A stretch of 64,000 nt of DNA from positions 14,190,743 through 14,254,742 of the forward strand of contig OY821772.1 in the NCBI GenBank assembly GCA_963682175.1, written 5' to 3'. Source of the DNA: Triglochin maritima. Its lineage: Eukaryota; Streptophyta; Magnoliopsida; Alismatales; Juncaginaceae. This document shows positions 37,241-49,054 of this stretch, piece after piece; the first letter of the stretch is position 1; every line of letters begins with the position of its first letter. Below the pieces are notes generated by a model that was not told the origin of the DNA, searched no databases, and saw nothing but the letters and a program-made list of their open reading frames with translations. Position numbers and translations under genes: made by a program.

Positions 37241-39049
37241 AACGAACAGACGCGTTTTCTGTCATTCATTTCACACGAAAACCCACCCAAACCCTAGCCA
37301 TCCCGCGACCGAACTCTCCTCCGCGACCGATCTCCGACCGATTTGCACCGTCTCCGGCACCGCAGCGACGTCCCTTGTGCTCTCCTTCCCTTCTCCGACC
37401 CTCTGCACCATCTCCGTAGCCCGCCATGACCACCGTCACCGCACCCTCCTCCGCGATCGCCGTCACCGCACGACCTCCTCCTCCTCTGGTTCGTGCTCAT
37501 ACTGTTAATGTTCCTCGTAGTATGGTAGTGATAATGATTAATGGTAGTAACTAACTTGTTGCATATATAAGAAATGACGATGGTAATTTAGTATGGTCTC
37601 GAAGCATGTATTGTTAGATGATTGTGACGATGGTAATTTAGTATGATCTTGTGCATGTATCCTTCTTGGATGGTTAGCTCTAATGCATGTATTGTTAGAT
37701 GATTGTGAGGATGATTTTAGCGGTAAAGTTTGTCGTTCGATCATTTTGGGTATTGGTTCTGAAACTTTTAGGTGATTGGGTATTTAATTTGTCTCATTTT
37801 TATTTAGGTTTAGGTTTGAAAGAAAAAATGAGCATAGAAAGTATGAATTGGGTATGAAAATTTGGAAAAAAACAAAGGATTGACAAATTGATTCAATACG
37901 AATGTGGTGCTCTTGATAAATTGAGTATGAAAATAGTAAGTATGAATTGACAAATTTGAATTGGGTATGAAAATTTGAACACAAAAAATCTTTAAATTAT
38001 GTTTTCATTTTGATCTCCTTTTAGAGGTAGATGCTCTTTCTTTGTGCTTAACATGATATTTTGTGTTTAAAATATTTTTCTGTCAATCCAAGTAATTATT
38101 CTTAATACTTTCTTTTAATATTTAAAATGTTTATTGCCTTGCTTTTTTGAATTTTCAATATTATGATAATAAATCATTGACCCACTTAAGTAACTTGGCC
38201 TTTAATAACCTAAAACAAAAGATTAGACAATATTTGCTAAGTCATTCATCATATAGGAATTGCATTCATCGTATTTATTATAAATTTTACGATTTCTGTC
38301 GTAGATTGCTGGCGTAAGGTACGTAATATCTTTCACTCATCATTCATTAGAAATCACGCATTAGTTAGTAGGAATTGCATGGGAACAAGTGTGAGGTGAG
38401 TGTTTGTTTGGTTTGTTGTTTGTTAGATAAGGTATGAAAACCACTTAGGGGGCAGTCACCTATAGGAGATGAGGTGGGGGATTTCATCACCCTTTCCTTT
38501 GCCCCAAAACCACTTAATAAAAGAGCCTTAATAAAATCAATTAGACGTTGGACCCTAGGATTTTCAAACGCAATAAGGAGAGGAAACCGTTTAAGACCGT
38601 TATGGCCTGAACGTCGTTGCCCATCTAGTCTCCCTGAGATTTTAGGAACCTCCGGGTTCTTGATTTCCTACAGATTAGTGGTCCTCGATGTTTAAGCCCG
38701 TTTCGGCCTGAACGTCGTTGCCTATCTAGTCTCCCTGAGATATTAGGGACTTCTGGGTTCTTGATTTCCTACAGACTAGTGGTCATCGGTGGGACCTCGA
38801 AGTTAGGCGTCATCTATTACTAAGGACCTATAGTGGACTTTAGGCTGTTTTGGCATTGATTGCTTAGTTAGGTTTCTAATCTTCCTTATTCCCACGCTAG
38901 ATTAAGGACTTCATCTCCTCTCCTCTGAGTCATTCCTTTCTCATCTTAATGTCTCCGAATCTTCTCATCTACGAACACATTCTTTTAAATTGAAATTTTA
39001 TTTATTGTCTCCAATAATAACTATCATTTTTGTTAATGTTTAGATTGAA
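37241..39049. other. CACTA-2 region between left repeats and transposase
   Basis: Non-coding. GC-rich block 37290-37500 (CCGCGACC and CACCGTC repeats) whose open frames are composition artefacts, an AT-rich middle, then a conserved block 38430-38820 shared with CACTA-1 in which part of the sequence (GGCCTGAACGTCGTTGCC...) is duplicated in tandem around 38610 and 38705. Confidence 0.6.
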
Positions 39050-42000
39050 ATTGATCGAAAGTGGATTGTTTCAAACAGATTGAGTGATGAGTATGAGAAC
39101 GGAGTGAATATGTTCTTAGAGGTTGCGAAAAATCATTCCAAGAAAATGAAAGACAGCGACATGGCATATTGTCCGTGCAATAAGTGTCATAATATGTCAG
39201 TGCTGACTTTTCGGAAAATGAAAGATCATTTGTTTGAGAAAGGTTTCGACCTAAATTGCAGAGTGGATATGGCACTGCGAAAATGAATCATTTAGTCGTT
39301 CCAAGACTGATGGGGAAGACGTTAGTGTGGAAGATCACTTAGAGGAAATGGTTCAGGATATGGCTGAAAAGTTTTCGTCCAACCCCGGTTTACTTGTTAA
39401 TTTGTTGAGTGACAATGAGAAGCCATTGTATAAGAATTGTACCAAATTCACTAGATTGTCAGCGGTGTTGAAATTGTACAATTTAAAAGCTGAAAATGGT
39501 TGATCCGACGTCAGTTTCACATCAATGTTGAAGTTATTGAAAGAGATGCTTCCAGATGATAATGAGTTGGCAGATATAACTTATGATGCTAAGAAAGTGT
39601 TGTGTCCTATGGGAATGGAATATTGGAAGATACACGCATGCTCGAATGATTATATACAATATAAGGGTGAGTTTGAAAACTTACATTCTTGTCCCAGGTG
39701 TAATGTTTCAAGATACAAAATGAAACGTAGTGGACCAAACCACAATGAAGAGGCTGATGAGATGAAAATCAAAGGACCTCCTGTTAAGATTTTGTGGTAT
39801 CTTCCGATAATACCAAGGCTTAAACGTTTGTTTGTGGGTAAGGAGGATTCCAAGAACATGACATGGCATGCTGATCGTGAGAAACCAAATGATCAGTTGC
39901 TACGTCACCCTGCAGATTCACCTCAGTGGAAAAAAATAGATTTCGACTTTCCTGTGTTTGGTGAAGAATCCAGGAATGAACGACTTGGACTCTGTACTGA
40001 CGGAATGAAACCTTTCGGTAGTTTGAGTAGCATTCACAGTTCTTGGCCCGTTCTGCTTGTAATTTACAATCTGCCCCCGTGGTTATGCATGAAACGCAAA
40101 TATATCATGTTGTCCTTAATGATTTCTGGTCCGAAACAACCTGGAAACGACATCGATGTGTATTTAAGACCTTTAATTGATGACCTAAAGAGATTGTGGG
40201 ATGACGGAGAGTCAGTTTTTGATTCTTATCGTCAGGAGTCGTTCGTAATGCGGACAATGATATTTTGCACGATTAATGACTTTCCAGCTTATGGTAATCT
40301 GTCTGGATATTCAGTCAAAGGTAATAAAACTTGTCCAATTTGCGAAGAAAATACATGTTCTTTGCAACTAGTTAATGGTTCTAAGACTATCTATCTTGGT
40401 CATCGGAGATTTTTGCCGAACTCCCATCCTTATCGTAGGTTGAAGAAGGCATTTAACGGAAAACAGGAGTTTCAGAATCCGCCAGTTGAAATCAGCGTCG
40501 AAAAGGTGTACGAACGTGTAATGAACATTGAATGTGAATTTGGAAAACCGTACAAACGAGCAAATGAAAAAAGTAGTTGGAAAAAAAGATCCATATATTT
40601 TTATCTCCCTTACTGTAAAACTTTAGAAGTTAGACATTGTATTGATGTGATGCACGTAGCAAAAAATGTTTGTGATAGTCTTGTTGGCACTCTGTTGAAC
40701 ATACCTGGTAAAACCAAAGATGGATATAATGCAAGACTTGATCTTGTTGATATTGGTATATGAGCAATGTTGGCACCAGAGAAGAAAGGAGATTGGAATT
40801 ACTTACTTTCATCTAGTTATACACTGTCTAGAAAGGTGAAAATAATTATTTGTCAGTGTTTGCACGATGTAAGGGTTCCACAAGGTTATTCTTCAAATAT
40901 CAGTAGTCTTGTTGTTATGAAGGATTTGAAACTTGTGGGGATGAAGTCTCACGATTGTTACACTTTAATGCAGCAGTTGTTACCTGTAGTACTGAGATCC
41001 ATATTACCGAAAGATGTTAGACATGCAATAATAAAGTTGTGTTCCTTTTTCAATAAGATTTGCAGTAAAGTGGTCGATCCTGTGCAGTTAGATAAGTTAC
41101 AGAATGAAATTGTGGTCACATTATGTCAGTTGGAGATGTTTTTCCCCTGCTTTTTTCGACATTATGATTCATCTTGTTATTCATTTGGTTAGAGAAGTTA
41201 AATTGTGAGGACCAGGTTTTTTAAGGTGGATGTATCCTTTCGAGCGTTATATGAAAGTGTTGAAAAGTTATTGCAAAAATCGTCAAAGACCAGATGCTAG
41301 TATTGTTGAAGGATACATAGCTGAGGAGGTTATCGAGTTTTGCACTGGATACCTTGCAAACACCAAAATTGTTGGACTTCCGAAGAATCGTCATGATAAA
41401 CATGCTGATGGTAAAGGGACATGTGGGATGAAAATGTTAAATCCAAATGGAGAGGACTTAATGACAGCATATTTTTATGTGTTGTGCAGTTCTAATGAAG
41501 TTCAACCTTACCTAAATGAACACATGAAGTTTCTAAAGGAAAAAAATCCTTTGTGGAGTGATCAACAAGTAATTAATAGTCACAATAAGAATTTCATCTC
41601 TTGGTTCAAAAATCTGACTTACAAGCGTGATGTTTCTCAGACAATACAATGGTTGGCCTACGGTCCGCATTCTGTTGTTATAAGTTACAGTGGTTATGAT
41701 ATCAATGGATATTCTTTCTACACAGTTTGTGAAGATGCGAAAAGTGTTGTTCAGAACAGTGACGTCACCTTAATAGCAAAGTCTTTGCATGTGTCTAGTT
41801 CTAAAACAAGAATCATGTATACGCCGACATATCCTCTTACTTTGTAATTGAAGACATATGTGAGCTAGACTTTGTTAAATTCAAAGTACCTGTATTTAGA
41901 TGTAAGTGGGCTGATAATAAAAGTGGAGTTTGAGTGGAAAACTATGGGTTCACTTTAATTGATTTTTCAAAAAAAGGGTATAAAGGAGAACCTTTTATTC

Positions 42001-42255
42001 TCGCTTCCCAAGCAAAACAAGTCTTCTATGTGGCGGATCCATGTGATAAGAAATAAGCAGTAATTCTGAAAGGGAAGAAAAAAATTCTACCTGAAGATAG
42101 TCTGATCGAGTATGAAGAGACACCACCTTTCTCTAAGCAAGCACCTGAGTTGAACTTAGTAGATGAAGAAATAAATGTTGAGACTTGTATGTTTAGAGAT
42201 GACCACGGTGAAGGTATATGGATTGAAAATCAATTAAGGAAAAAAATCCAGTGAA
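39050..42255 (+). pseudogene. CACTA-2 TNP2-like transposase
   Basis: Transposase for CACTA excision and integration. Order: Transpos_assoc (DRKWIVSNRLSDEYENG, CPCNKCHN), Transposase_21 (39525-40763; CTDGMKPFGS with a likely catalytic Asp, YNLPPWLCMKRKYI, GKTCPIC-like zinc pair, RHCIDVMHVAKNVCDSL), DUF4218 (RWMYPFERYMKVLKSYCKN) and DUF4216 (INGYSFYTVCED). Broken by a frameshift near 39270, TGA at 39501-39503 (usual Trp), TGA at 40761-40763 (CGA or CAA expected), frameshifts near 41140 and 41815, and TGA at 41931-41933. Short introns may explain some frame changes but not the stops in conserved Trp positions. No known activity can remain without splicing around them. Confidence 0.92.
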
Positions 42256-42342
42256 GGTGCAAATTTTCTGTTATAACACATTGTAATAGACATTTAATGT
42301 CTTGACCTTATTTAATGACTTGAATTTATCTTTTATAGTATC

Positions 42343-44720
42343 ATGACTCCGAAAAAGAAACACACACCCTCAGAGTCTGAAGGCTTGAAGACATACAGTA
42401 CACGAGGTCCTTGTCTCATGAAAGAATTCGTGGGGAGAAGAAATAGAGACGGTAGAGTTCCAATCCAGTTTGATGACCGTCTTGAGCCGTTAGACATGCT
42501 GTCTGATAATTGGAAAAGTTTTCTGGGTAGCTTAGCGATGGCCAAAGTTGACATTTGTTTATCAAGTTGGGCCGATGTAGATGAGAAGTTGAAGGACACA
42601 ATATGGGATAACGTGCAGGTAACGATTCCATTATAGATTTCTATAGTTTTAGTCGAAATTTTGATATACATAAAGTTAACGTTTTGTAGGAATCTTTTGA
42701 GTTCCAATCCACTGACAAGTTGAAGAAAAAGTGGATGACATACATGTCAGTTCGTTGAAGGGATTTCAAAACAAATTTAACGAACAAGTACATATTCAGA
42801 GACTACCAGGATAGAAATCCATGCGATGTCTATAACTTTATCACTCCGAATCAATGGGAGCTATTCAGAAAATCCAGAGATAGCCCGGAGTTTGAGGTAA
42901 CTGAGTTTAATTTAGAATATAGTAACTGAGTTTCAAAACAAACTTTTTAGTTTTTGATTTTAGTGACAATCTAATAAACTTGATTTTAGGTCATCCGAGC
43001 AAAAAACCAAAAGATTAGATCTTCTAACAAGTATACACATCGTATGTCTCGAGCGGGGTACCAAAAGTTAGAAGCACAAATGATGGCTGAAAAAATTGCT
43101 CAGAAGAAACAAGAGGCAATTGACTCCGGTATGAGTGAGGAGCAAGCAAGTAACCTATCTCCTCCTTCTCCCGTAGCTTGTTGTGATTCTTGGAAGAGAG
43201 AGAGAGTAAACTCCAGAGGGGAGTACATCACAGACGAGTCGCAAGCGATCGGCTCGAAGATAGTAAGTTGCATCACTTATATATATGTTATTAATTCAGA
43301 ATCATTAATTTTATATTTTTCAATTGTTAGTAAATATTGTTTTAAACTTAAGAATCTCTGAAGTTGAGAGAATCTCAAGGAGAATTTGCTTCCGATGGTC
43401 AGAATGATATTCTACGCGAGGCCTTGGGAAACGACGAACACCCCGGTCGTGTGCGGGGGGGTAGGGAGTAGAGTTGGACTTCGACAATATTATGGAAAGA
43501 CTCAACGGTCTACTTCGTCTATTGGTCATACCAAATGCCAGCAAGAGATCGCATATTTGAAGAATACGTTGCAACTTGTTTTGGAGAGATTGGATCGTTT
43601 GCCTACTTCTCCTACTCGTCGTAAGACCGGTTCTTCCGCGGAGACTACTCCTCCAGTTCCGCCAGTGTTCCACCCGATCGACAATATGATTTCGTGTCTC
43701 ATTCTCGAGAATTGGCCTTCGTCGACGGTCCCTCGTTTGGAAAGTTCGCGGATGGATCTAGATGTGCTTTATTTGTCGAAGACCCTGATCGAAGATTGGT
43801 GGGACACGGGAAAGTTTATAACATCTCCAGACACCACTTCACAGAGGTAGGAGAGGGAGAATTGAAGGTTGCAGTTGAGAGTTGCTTAGATGTTGGTCCT
43901 TTTGTGCCATTTCCGGAAGAAGAGATTGTTACTCTCGGCGATGCTATCGGTGGGTTCGTGCGGTGGCCTAGTTATTTAGTAGAGCTAAACGACAAACATG
44001 AGGTATAGTTTAACTTCGAAAGACTTTAAACTTCAAATTTGTTAACAATTGTATTTTAACGTTTGTATACATATCTGTAAGGTGTCAAGCCCCCGGAGCA
44101 AAGGGTTAAACAACCAATCTCCGATCAACATTAATTCGCTTCCAAGTAGGTGCAAAATGTTGTATCAATGTATGGTAGGTAGGGAAGCACAATCCTTAAG
44201 TACCTGGGAGTTGGAGGGGGATAAAAGGTTGCCTCCCGCTTTGTACGTCACCAAAGAGGATATCATGCAGTTCATGGCGATGGATTCGTTGTGTATCATG
44301 ATTATCGACGTGCAAGTGAAGTAAGTGTTTTTTTGTATACAATGAAAAGTATTGAATAATTTTATCAAAACTGTAATAAAGTATAATTTTTATACTTGTA
44401 GACATCTTTACGACGCCAGAAAGTCAATCTTTCCCGAGGATCAAGTATTTGGATTTATTAGTCCATCTACATATATATACGGGAATGACGATAAATCGGG
44501 TCAGCTTGGGACATTCTTTAAAGAAGAAGACAAAAGATATTATCTGCTCCCTTATCATGAGAGGTAAACTTTGTAATTCAAAGTGAAATTTAATTTTGTA
44601 ATAAGCTTCTAATTATATATATAACAGGGCTCATTGGATGCTTGTCGTTGTATGCCCCACGACTAATTCGGCATATTGGTTTGATCCGTTGGGGTTGATA
44701 AACCAAGGGACTCAATAAAG
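42343..44720 (+). pseudogene. CACTA-2 second gene: Transposase_24, DUF8039-like and Ulp1-like protease
   Basis: Exons start at ATG 42343 (MTPKKKHTPSESEG). The first ~330 codons match the plant Transposase_24 (Ptta/En/Spm) pattern (KLKKKWMTYMS, FRDYQDRNP, RMSRAGYQKLEAQM, NSRGEY). A coiled-coil/Pro-rich linker follows, then a DUF8039-like domain (LDVGPFVPFPEEEIVTLGDAIGGFVRWP, 43870-44000) and a C48 cysteine protease core (HWMLVVVCP then YWFDPLG; catalytic His and Asp). Likely introns with GT/AG separate the pieces. TGA at 42756-42758 replaces an expected Trp, and frames shift near 43700. The catalytic Cys region beyond 44720 is not preserved clearly. Ulp1 domains are known in plant CACTA and Mutator elements. 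Confidence 0.82.
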
Positions 44721-45544
44721 AAACTTCTAAATTTGTAAGTTTGTTTTGTCTTGAAAAAAGTAATTCGTGGATTTTTATTAGTATTATTGAATGATATTTT
44801 AACTTGTGCTACTCAGGGCAATTAAGGTTTACAGAGTTTTAGGTGGTAGGAGAACAACCACAAAAGCCGGAATAACATGACATTGAATGAGAGTACGTTC
44901 TATCCCATTTTTGTTAATTAAGTTAGGAACATATATTTAGCGAATTTCTATGTTTGTAGTACCGGAAGCAGGTTGAAAATACGGAATGTGGTTACTAAGT
45001 GATGAGATACATGGAGGAAATCCTCGAAGTGGCAACTCAAGACGTATGCCTATCCGAGGTAATGTAGATCGTTATTCAATTGTATAGTTGTAGCTTCAAT
45101 ATTTAGTTATTATTAACATTCACACTTGTATTTTTTGATTGGTCTTCCCAAAAAGTAGTGATCCCTTCTCGCAACAGGAGCTCGATGAAACTCGCGACCG
45201 ATGGACTCGCTATTTTATCAGAAACATGTTGACGAACTAAGAGGTTCTCCTGTCACTAGCATTTTTTGTAATTTAGTTAACAAGTGCACTTGTAATACAA
45301 ACCTACAATTTATGCCTTAATATAATCGCCTTAATTTTAGAATGAATTAATTGCAAGTGTGTTGAATGTCAATTGTGTATGCTTGTATGTTTGTGCATGT
45401 ATGCTTGTGTGTTTGTGCTTGTATGTACATGTGGATGAAATTGTGAGTATTTGTGAACAAATTTATAGGTGAACGAATTTGGTGCAGTTGTATGTACACG
45501 AATACGATGACTAAAAACAAGTTTGCAGGATGCTATTTTTTTGT
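44721..45544. other. CACTA-2 3' region
   Basis: Between the protease remnant and right subterminal repeats. Short frame pieces around 44810-45240 (e.g. TRDRWTRYFIRNMLT-like at 45190-45235) look like the broken tail of the second gene, matching the C-terminus usual after Ulp1 domains. The remainder (45240-45540) is T/G-rich with TGTATG repeats. Confidence 0.5.
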
Positions 45545-45955
45545 CCAGGTATAGGAATAAACGTCGGTCGTTTGTATTAGCCGACGTTTATTCCTCTGAA
45601 GACAGGAATAAACGTGGGCTTTATGTTGAATCCGACGTATATGCTTTAGGAATAGACGTCGCATGTTAGTTCACCAACGTCTATACCTAAAGAAATACGT
45701 CGTCTGTTATTTCACTGACGTCTATACCGAAAGAATACACGTCGGTCTATAGAACGACCGACGTCTATTCGTTAAAGAATAGACGACGGGTTATACATAC
45801 AGATGACGTATATGCTTTAGGTATAGACGTCGGCTATATGAAGGCCGACGTCTATGTATAGACGACGCACACATAGACGTCGGATCTGGGAGTGCTTATG
45901 TCCGACGTATATAGCCCCGTACATCCGACATATATTCCCTTTTTCTGTAGTAGTG
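45545..45955. repeat. CACTA-2 right subterminal repeats and terminus
   Basis: About 14 copies of AATAGACGTCGG-type motif in both orientations, more degenerate than on the left (GACGACG, AACGTCGG forms), ending with the reverse of CACTACTACAG at 45955. Confidence 0.9.
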
Positions 45956-48900
45956 CTAGGTGATTAATATGAGCATGACAAGTTTGTTATTAAGAACATA
46001 AACAAACATGGAATGTACCTAAACATTATGGCAGAAATCATCAAGTAAGAGTTCTTATTAATTCAAACAAGCATACTAACATTTCTCACATACAACAATG
46101 TTTAGCATTCATACCATCTACATAACATGTATAGACATCTACTCCACCCCCAAATGGGGATGAAACTACTCACACATATTTAAACTAACATTTATACGAA
46201 GGAAAGAAAACATGCTTAAACTAATTATAAGAAGACTAAATCAAACAAGCTAACTAAGTATGCAAGAATTGAAAAGAGGCAATATGAAGAAAACTTAACA
46301 AAACATTTATTATTACTCACTCAATTACAAGTAGCCTCTCTCCACTTGGGTTTTTGCTTCAAGGCTTTTACTCCTAGTAGAGAGGATGGTCACCAAGAGA
46401 GTGATGAGATACAAAGGAGCAGGAAGAATTCTATTTATAGTCATAGAAAAAGGTAATCCGGGACAATCCCCCGGTATGGGACTAATAGAATACCAAAAAT
46501 AGGCATAACACACAATTATACAAGACCCGACTAAACCACATCGGATCCGGAGCAACCCGGACCGCCAATTGGCGATCTACAGGGTTTGGATCCGGTCTGG
46601 ATTTTTTGTGGGTTTTTTTTGATAGCTTTCTTCATGTGTGATGTATCCAAGTTGGTTGCTGGAGCTCCGACCCGAATCGAATTGCCAAAATACTCCCATG
46701 ATGGTGTGGAGTTTCTTGATTTGCTCATTGGTCCTTTGGGCCTACATTGAGGTCCTTCTCCCTTGCATCTTAGTCCCTAAGTCTCTCAACTCAGTTTATT
46801 TTCCTACTTTTAGGTCCTTTTATGCATCTTCTCCTCAATCTTGTTTATTCTTGAAACTCAAACATAAAACTCGTTACGCAACATTGTTTAGGTGAAAGAT
46901 AACGGATATAAGACACAAATGTATGCATGATATGATGTCAATCAACAGTCATTTGTAATGCGGGCAATGCTTTTTTTTGCACGATTAATGACTTTCCAGC
47001 TTATGGTAATCATTCTGGAAATTCTGTCAAAGGTCAAAAAGTTTTTCCAATTTACGAAGAGAATACATGCTCTTTCAACTGGTTAATGGTTCTAAGACAG
47101 TCTATCTTGGTCATCGGAGTTTTTTTCCGAACTCACATCCTTATCGTAGGTTGAAGAGGGCATTTAACGGAAAACAAGAGTTTCAGAATCCACTAGTTGA
47201 AATCACCGTCGAAAAGGTGTATGAACGTGTAATGAACGTAGAATGTGAATTTGGAAAACTGTACAAACGAGGAAATGACAAAAGCTCTTGGAAAAAAGAT
47301 CCATTTTTTTGATCTCCCTTATTGGAAAACTTTAGAAGTTAGACATTGTATTGATGTGATGTATGTAGAGAAAAATATTTGTGATAATCTTGTTGGTACT
47401 CTGTTGAACATACCTGGTAAGACAAAAAATGGATATAATGCTACACTTGATCTTGTTGACCTTGGTATACAAGCAATGCTGACACCAGAGAAGAAAGGAG
47501 ACCGGAACTACTTACCTTCAGCTAGTTATACATTGTGTAGAAAGGAGAAAAACATTCTATGTCAGTGTTTGCACGATGTAAGGGTTCTACAAGGTTATTC
47601 TTCAAATATCAGTAGTCTTGTTATTATGAATGATTTGAAACTTGTAGGGATGAAGTCTCATGATTGTCAGACTTTAATGTAGCAGTGATTACCTGTAGCA
47701 CTGAGATCCATTTTACCGAAAGATTTTAGACATGCAATAATAAAGTTGTGTTCCTTTTTCAACAAGATTTGGAGTAAAGTGGTCGATCTCGTGCAGTTAG
47801 ATAAGTTGCAGAGTGAAATTGTGGTGACATTATGTTAGTTGGAGATGTTCTTTCCACCTGTGTTTTTCGACATTATGATTCATCTAGTTATTCATTTGGT
47901 TAGAGAAGTAAAATTGTGTGGAACAGTTTTTTAAGGTGGATGTATCCTTTCGAGCGTTATATGAAAGTGTTGAAATGTTATTGTAAAAATCGTCAAAGGC
48001 CAGATGTTAGTATTGTTGAAGGATACATAGCTGAAGAGGTTATCGAGTTTTGCACTGAATACCTAGCAAACACCAAAAGTATTGGACTTCTGAAGAATCG
48101 TCATGATGAACGTTCCGATGGTAAAGGGACACGTGGGTTGAAAATGTTAGATCCAATTGAAGAGTACTTAATGACAACATATTTTCTATGTGTTGTGCAA
48201 TTCTAATGGAATTCAACCTTACCTAAATGAACACATGGAGCTTCTAAAGGAAAGAAATCTTTTATGGAGTGATCAACAAGTAATTAATAGTCACAATAAG
48301 AATTTCATCTCTTGGTTCAAAAAGGTGGCTTACAAGCGTGATGTTTTTGAGACAATACAGTGGTTGGCCTACAGTCTGCATTTTGTTGTTATAAGTTACA
48401 GTGGCTATGATATCAATGGATATTCATTCTACATAGTTTGTGAAGATGTCAAAAGTGTTGTTCAGAACAGTGGGATCACTTTAATAGCAGAATCTTTGCA
48501 TGTGTCTAATTCTAAAAACAAGAATCTTGTATACGCTGACATGTCCTATTACAGTGTAATTGAAGAAATTTGGGAGCTAGACTTTGTTAAATTCAAAGTA
48601 CCTGTATTTAGATGCAAGTGGGCTGATAATAAAAGTAGAGTTTGAGAGGATGACTTGGGGTTCACTTTAATTGATTTTTCAAAAGAATGATATAAAGGAG
48701 AACCTTTTATTCTCGCTTCCCAAGCGAAACAAGTTTTCTATGTGGCGATTCATGTGATACGAAATAGTCTGTAATTCTGGAGGGGAGAAAAAATTGTATC
48801 AGATGATAGTCTTAGTAAGTATGAGGTGACACCGTCTTTCTCTAAGCAAGCACCCGAGTTGAACTTACTAGACTAGGGAATAAATGTTGAGACTTATATA

Positions 48901-49054
48901 TTTAGAGATGACCACGGTGAAGGTATATGGATTGAAAATCCGTTACGGAAAAAGAAATCGTAAAGGTGCAAAATGTCTTGTAATACATTATAATTATAAC
49001 CAATGGATGTCTTAATTTTATTTTTAATGTCTTGATTTTACCTTTTATAGTATT

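Larger units (their letters stand above)
36899..45955 (+). mobile_element. CACTA-2: complete En/Spm-type transposon, 9,057 bp
   Basis: Ends CACTAGTGTAGAAAAGG (left) and, reversed, CACTACTACAGAAAAAGG (right), with 3-bp target duplication CTA at 36896-36898 and 45956-45958. Both arms carry alternating ATAGACGTCGG / CCGACGTCTAT subterminal repeats. Two genes lie on the plus strand: a TNP2-like transposase (39050-42255) and a second gene encoding Transposase_24, DUF8039-like and Ulp1-like parts (42343-44720). Both are disrupted, so the element is structurally complete but not autonomous now. Confidence 0.96.
36525..46944. mobile_element. Solo LTR 'B', interrupted by CACTA-2
   Basis: Starts TGATTGAACG, ends GTCAATCA; 5-bp duplication GCAGT (36520-36524) / ACAGT (46945-46949), one mismatch. 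Removing CACTA-2 (36899-45955 plus one CTA) leaves about 1.36 kb. It is the same LTR type as 27343-28922 in reverse orientation. Non-coding. It inserted into the CACTA-1 transposase gene right beside the MITE. Confidence 0.92.
35264..48963 (+). pseudogene. CACTA-1 TNP2-like transposase, split and decayed
   Basis: Exists in two parts: 35264-36389 (start MDREWILSNRLSDEY, Transpos_assoc domain, then the beginning of Transposase_21) and 46945-48963 (rest of Transposase_21, DUF4218 with RWMYPFERYMKVLKCY, DUF4216 with INGYSFYIVCED). The gap is the MITE plus solo LTR B with CACTA-2. Against CACTA-2 it has deletions of tens of bases near 35460 and 35940, several frameshifts, and stops at 47681 and 48643-48645. 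TNP2 proteins bind element ends and catalyse excision; this copy cannot be made. Confidence 0.9.

Noticed and set aside
37266..37500. Minus-strand Gly/Arg-rich frames in CACTA-2
   Set aside because: GC-rich repeat with several overlapping frames; no conserved protein pattern, and the matching CACTA-1 region does not keep the frames.
34788..38695. Similar ~75-codon frames at 34788-35030 and 38474-38695 as a possible small CACTA gene
   Set aside because: Conserved at DNA level between the two CACTA copies but with stops and different C-termini and no domain; more likely a conserved non-coding block.
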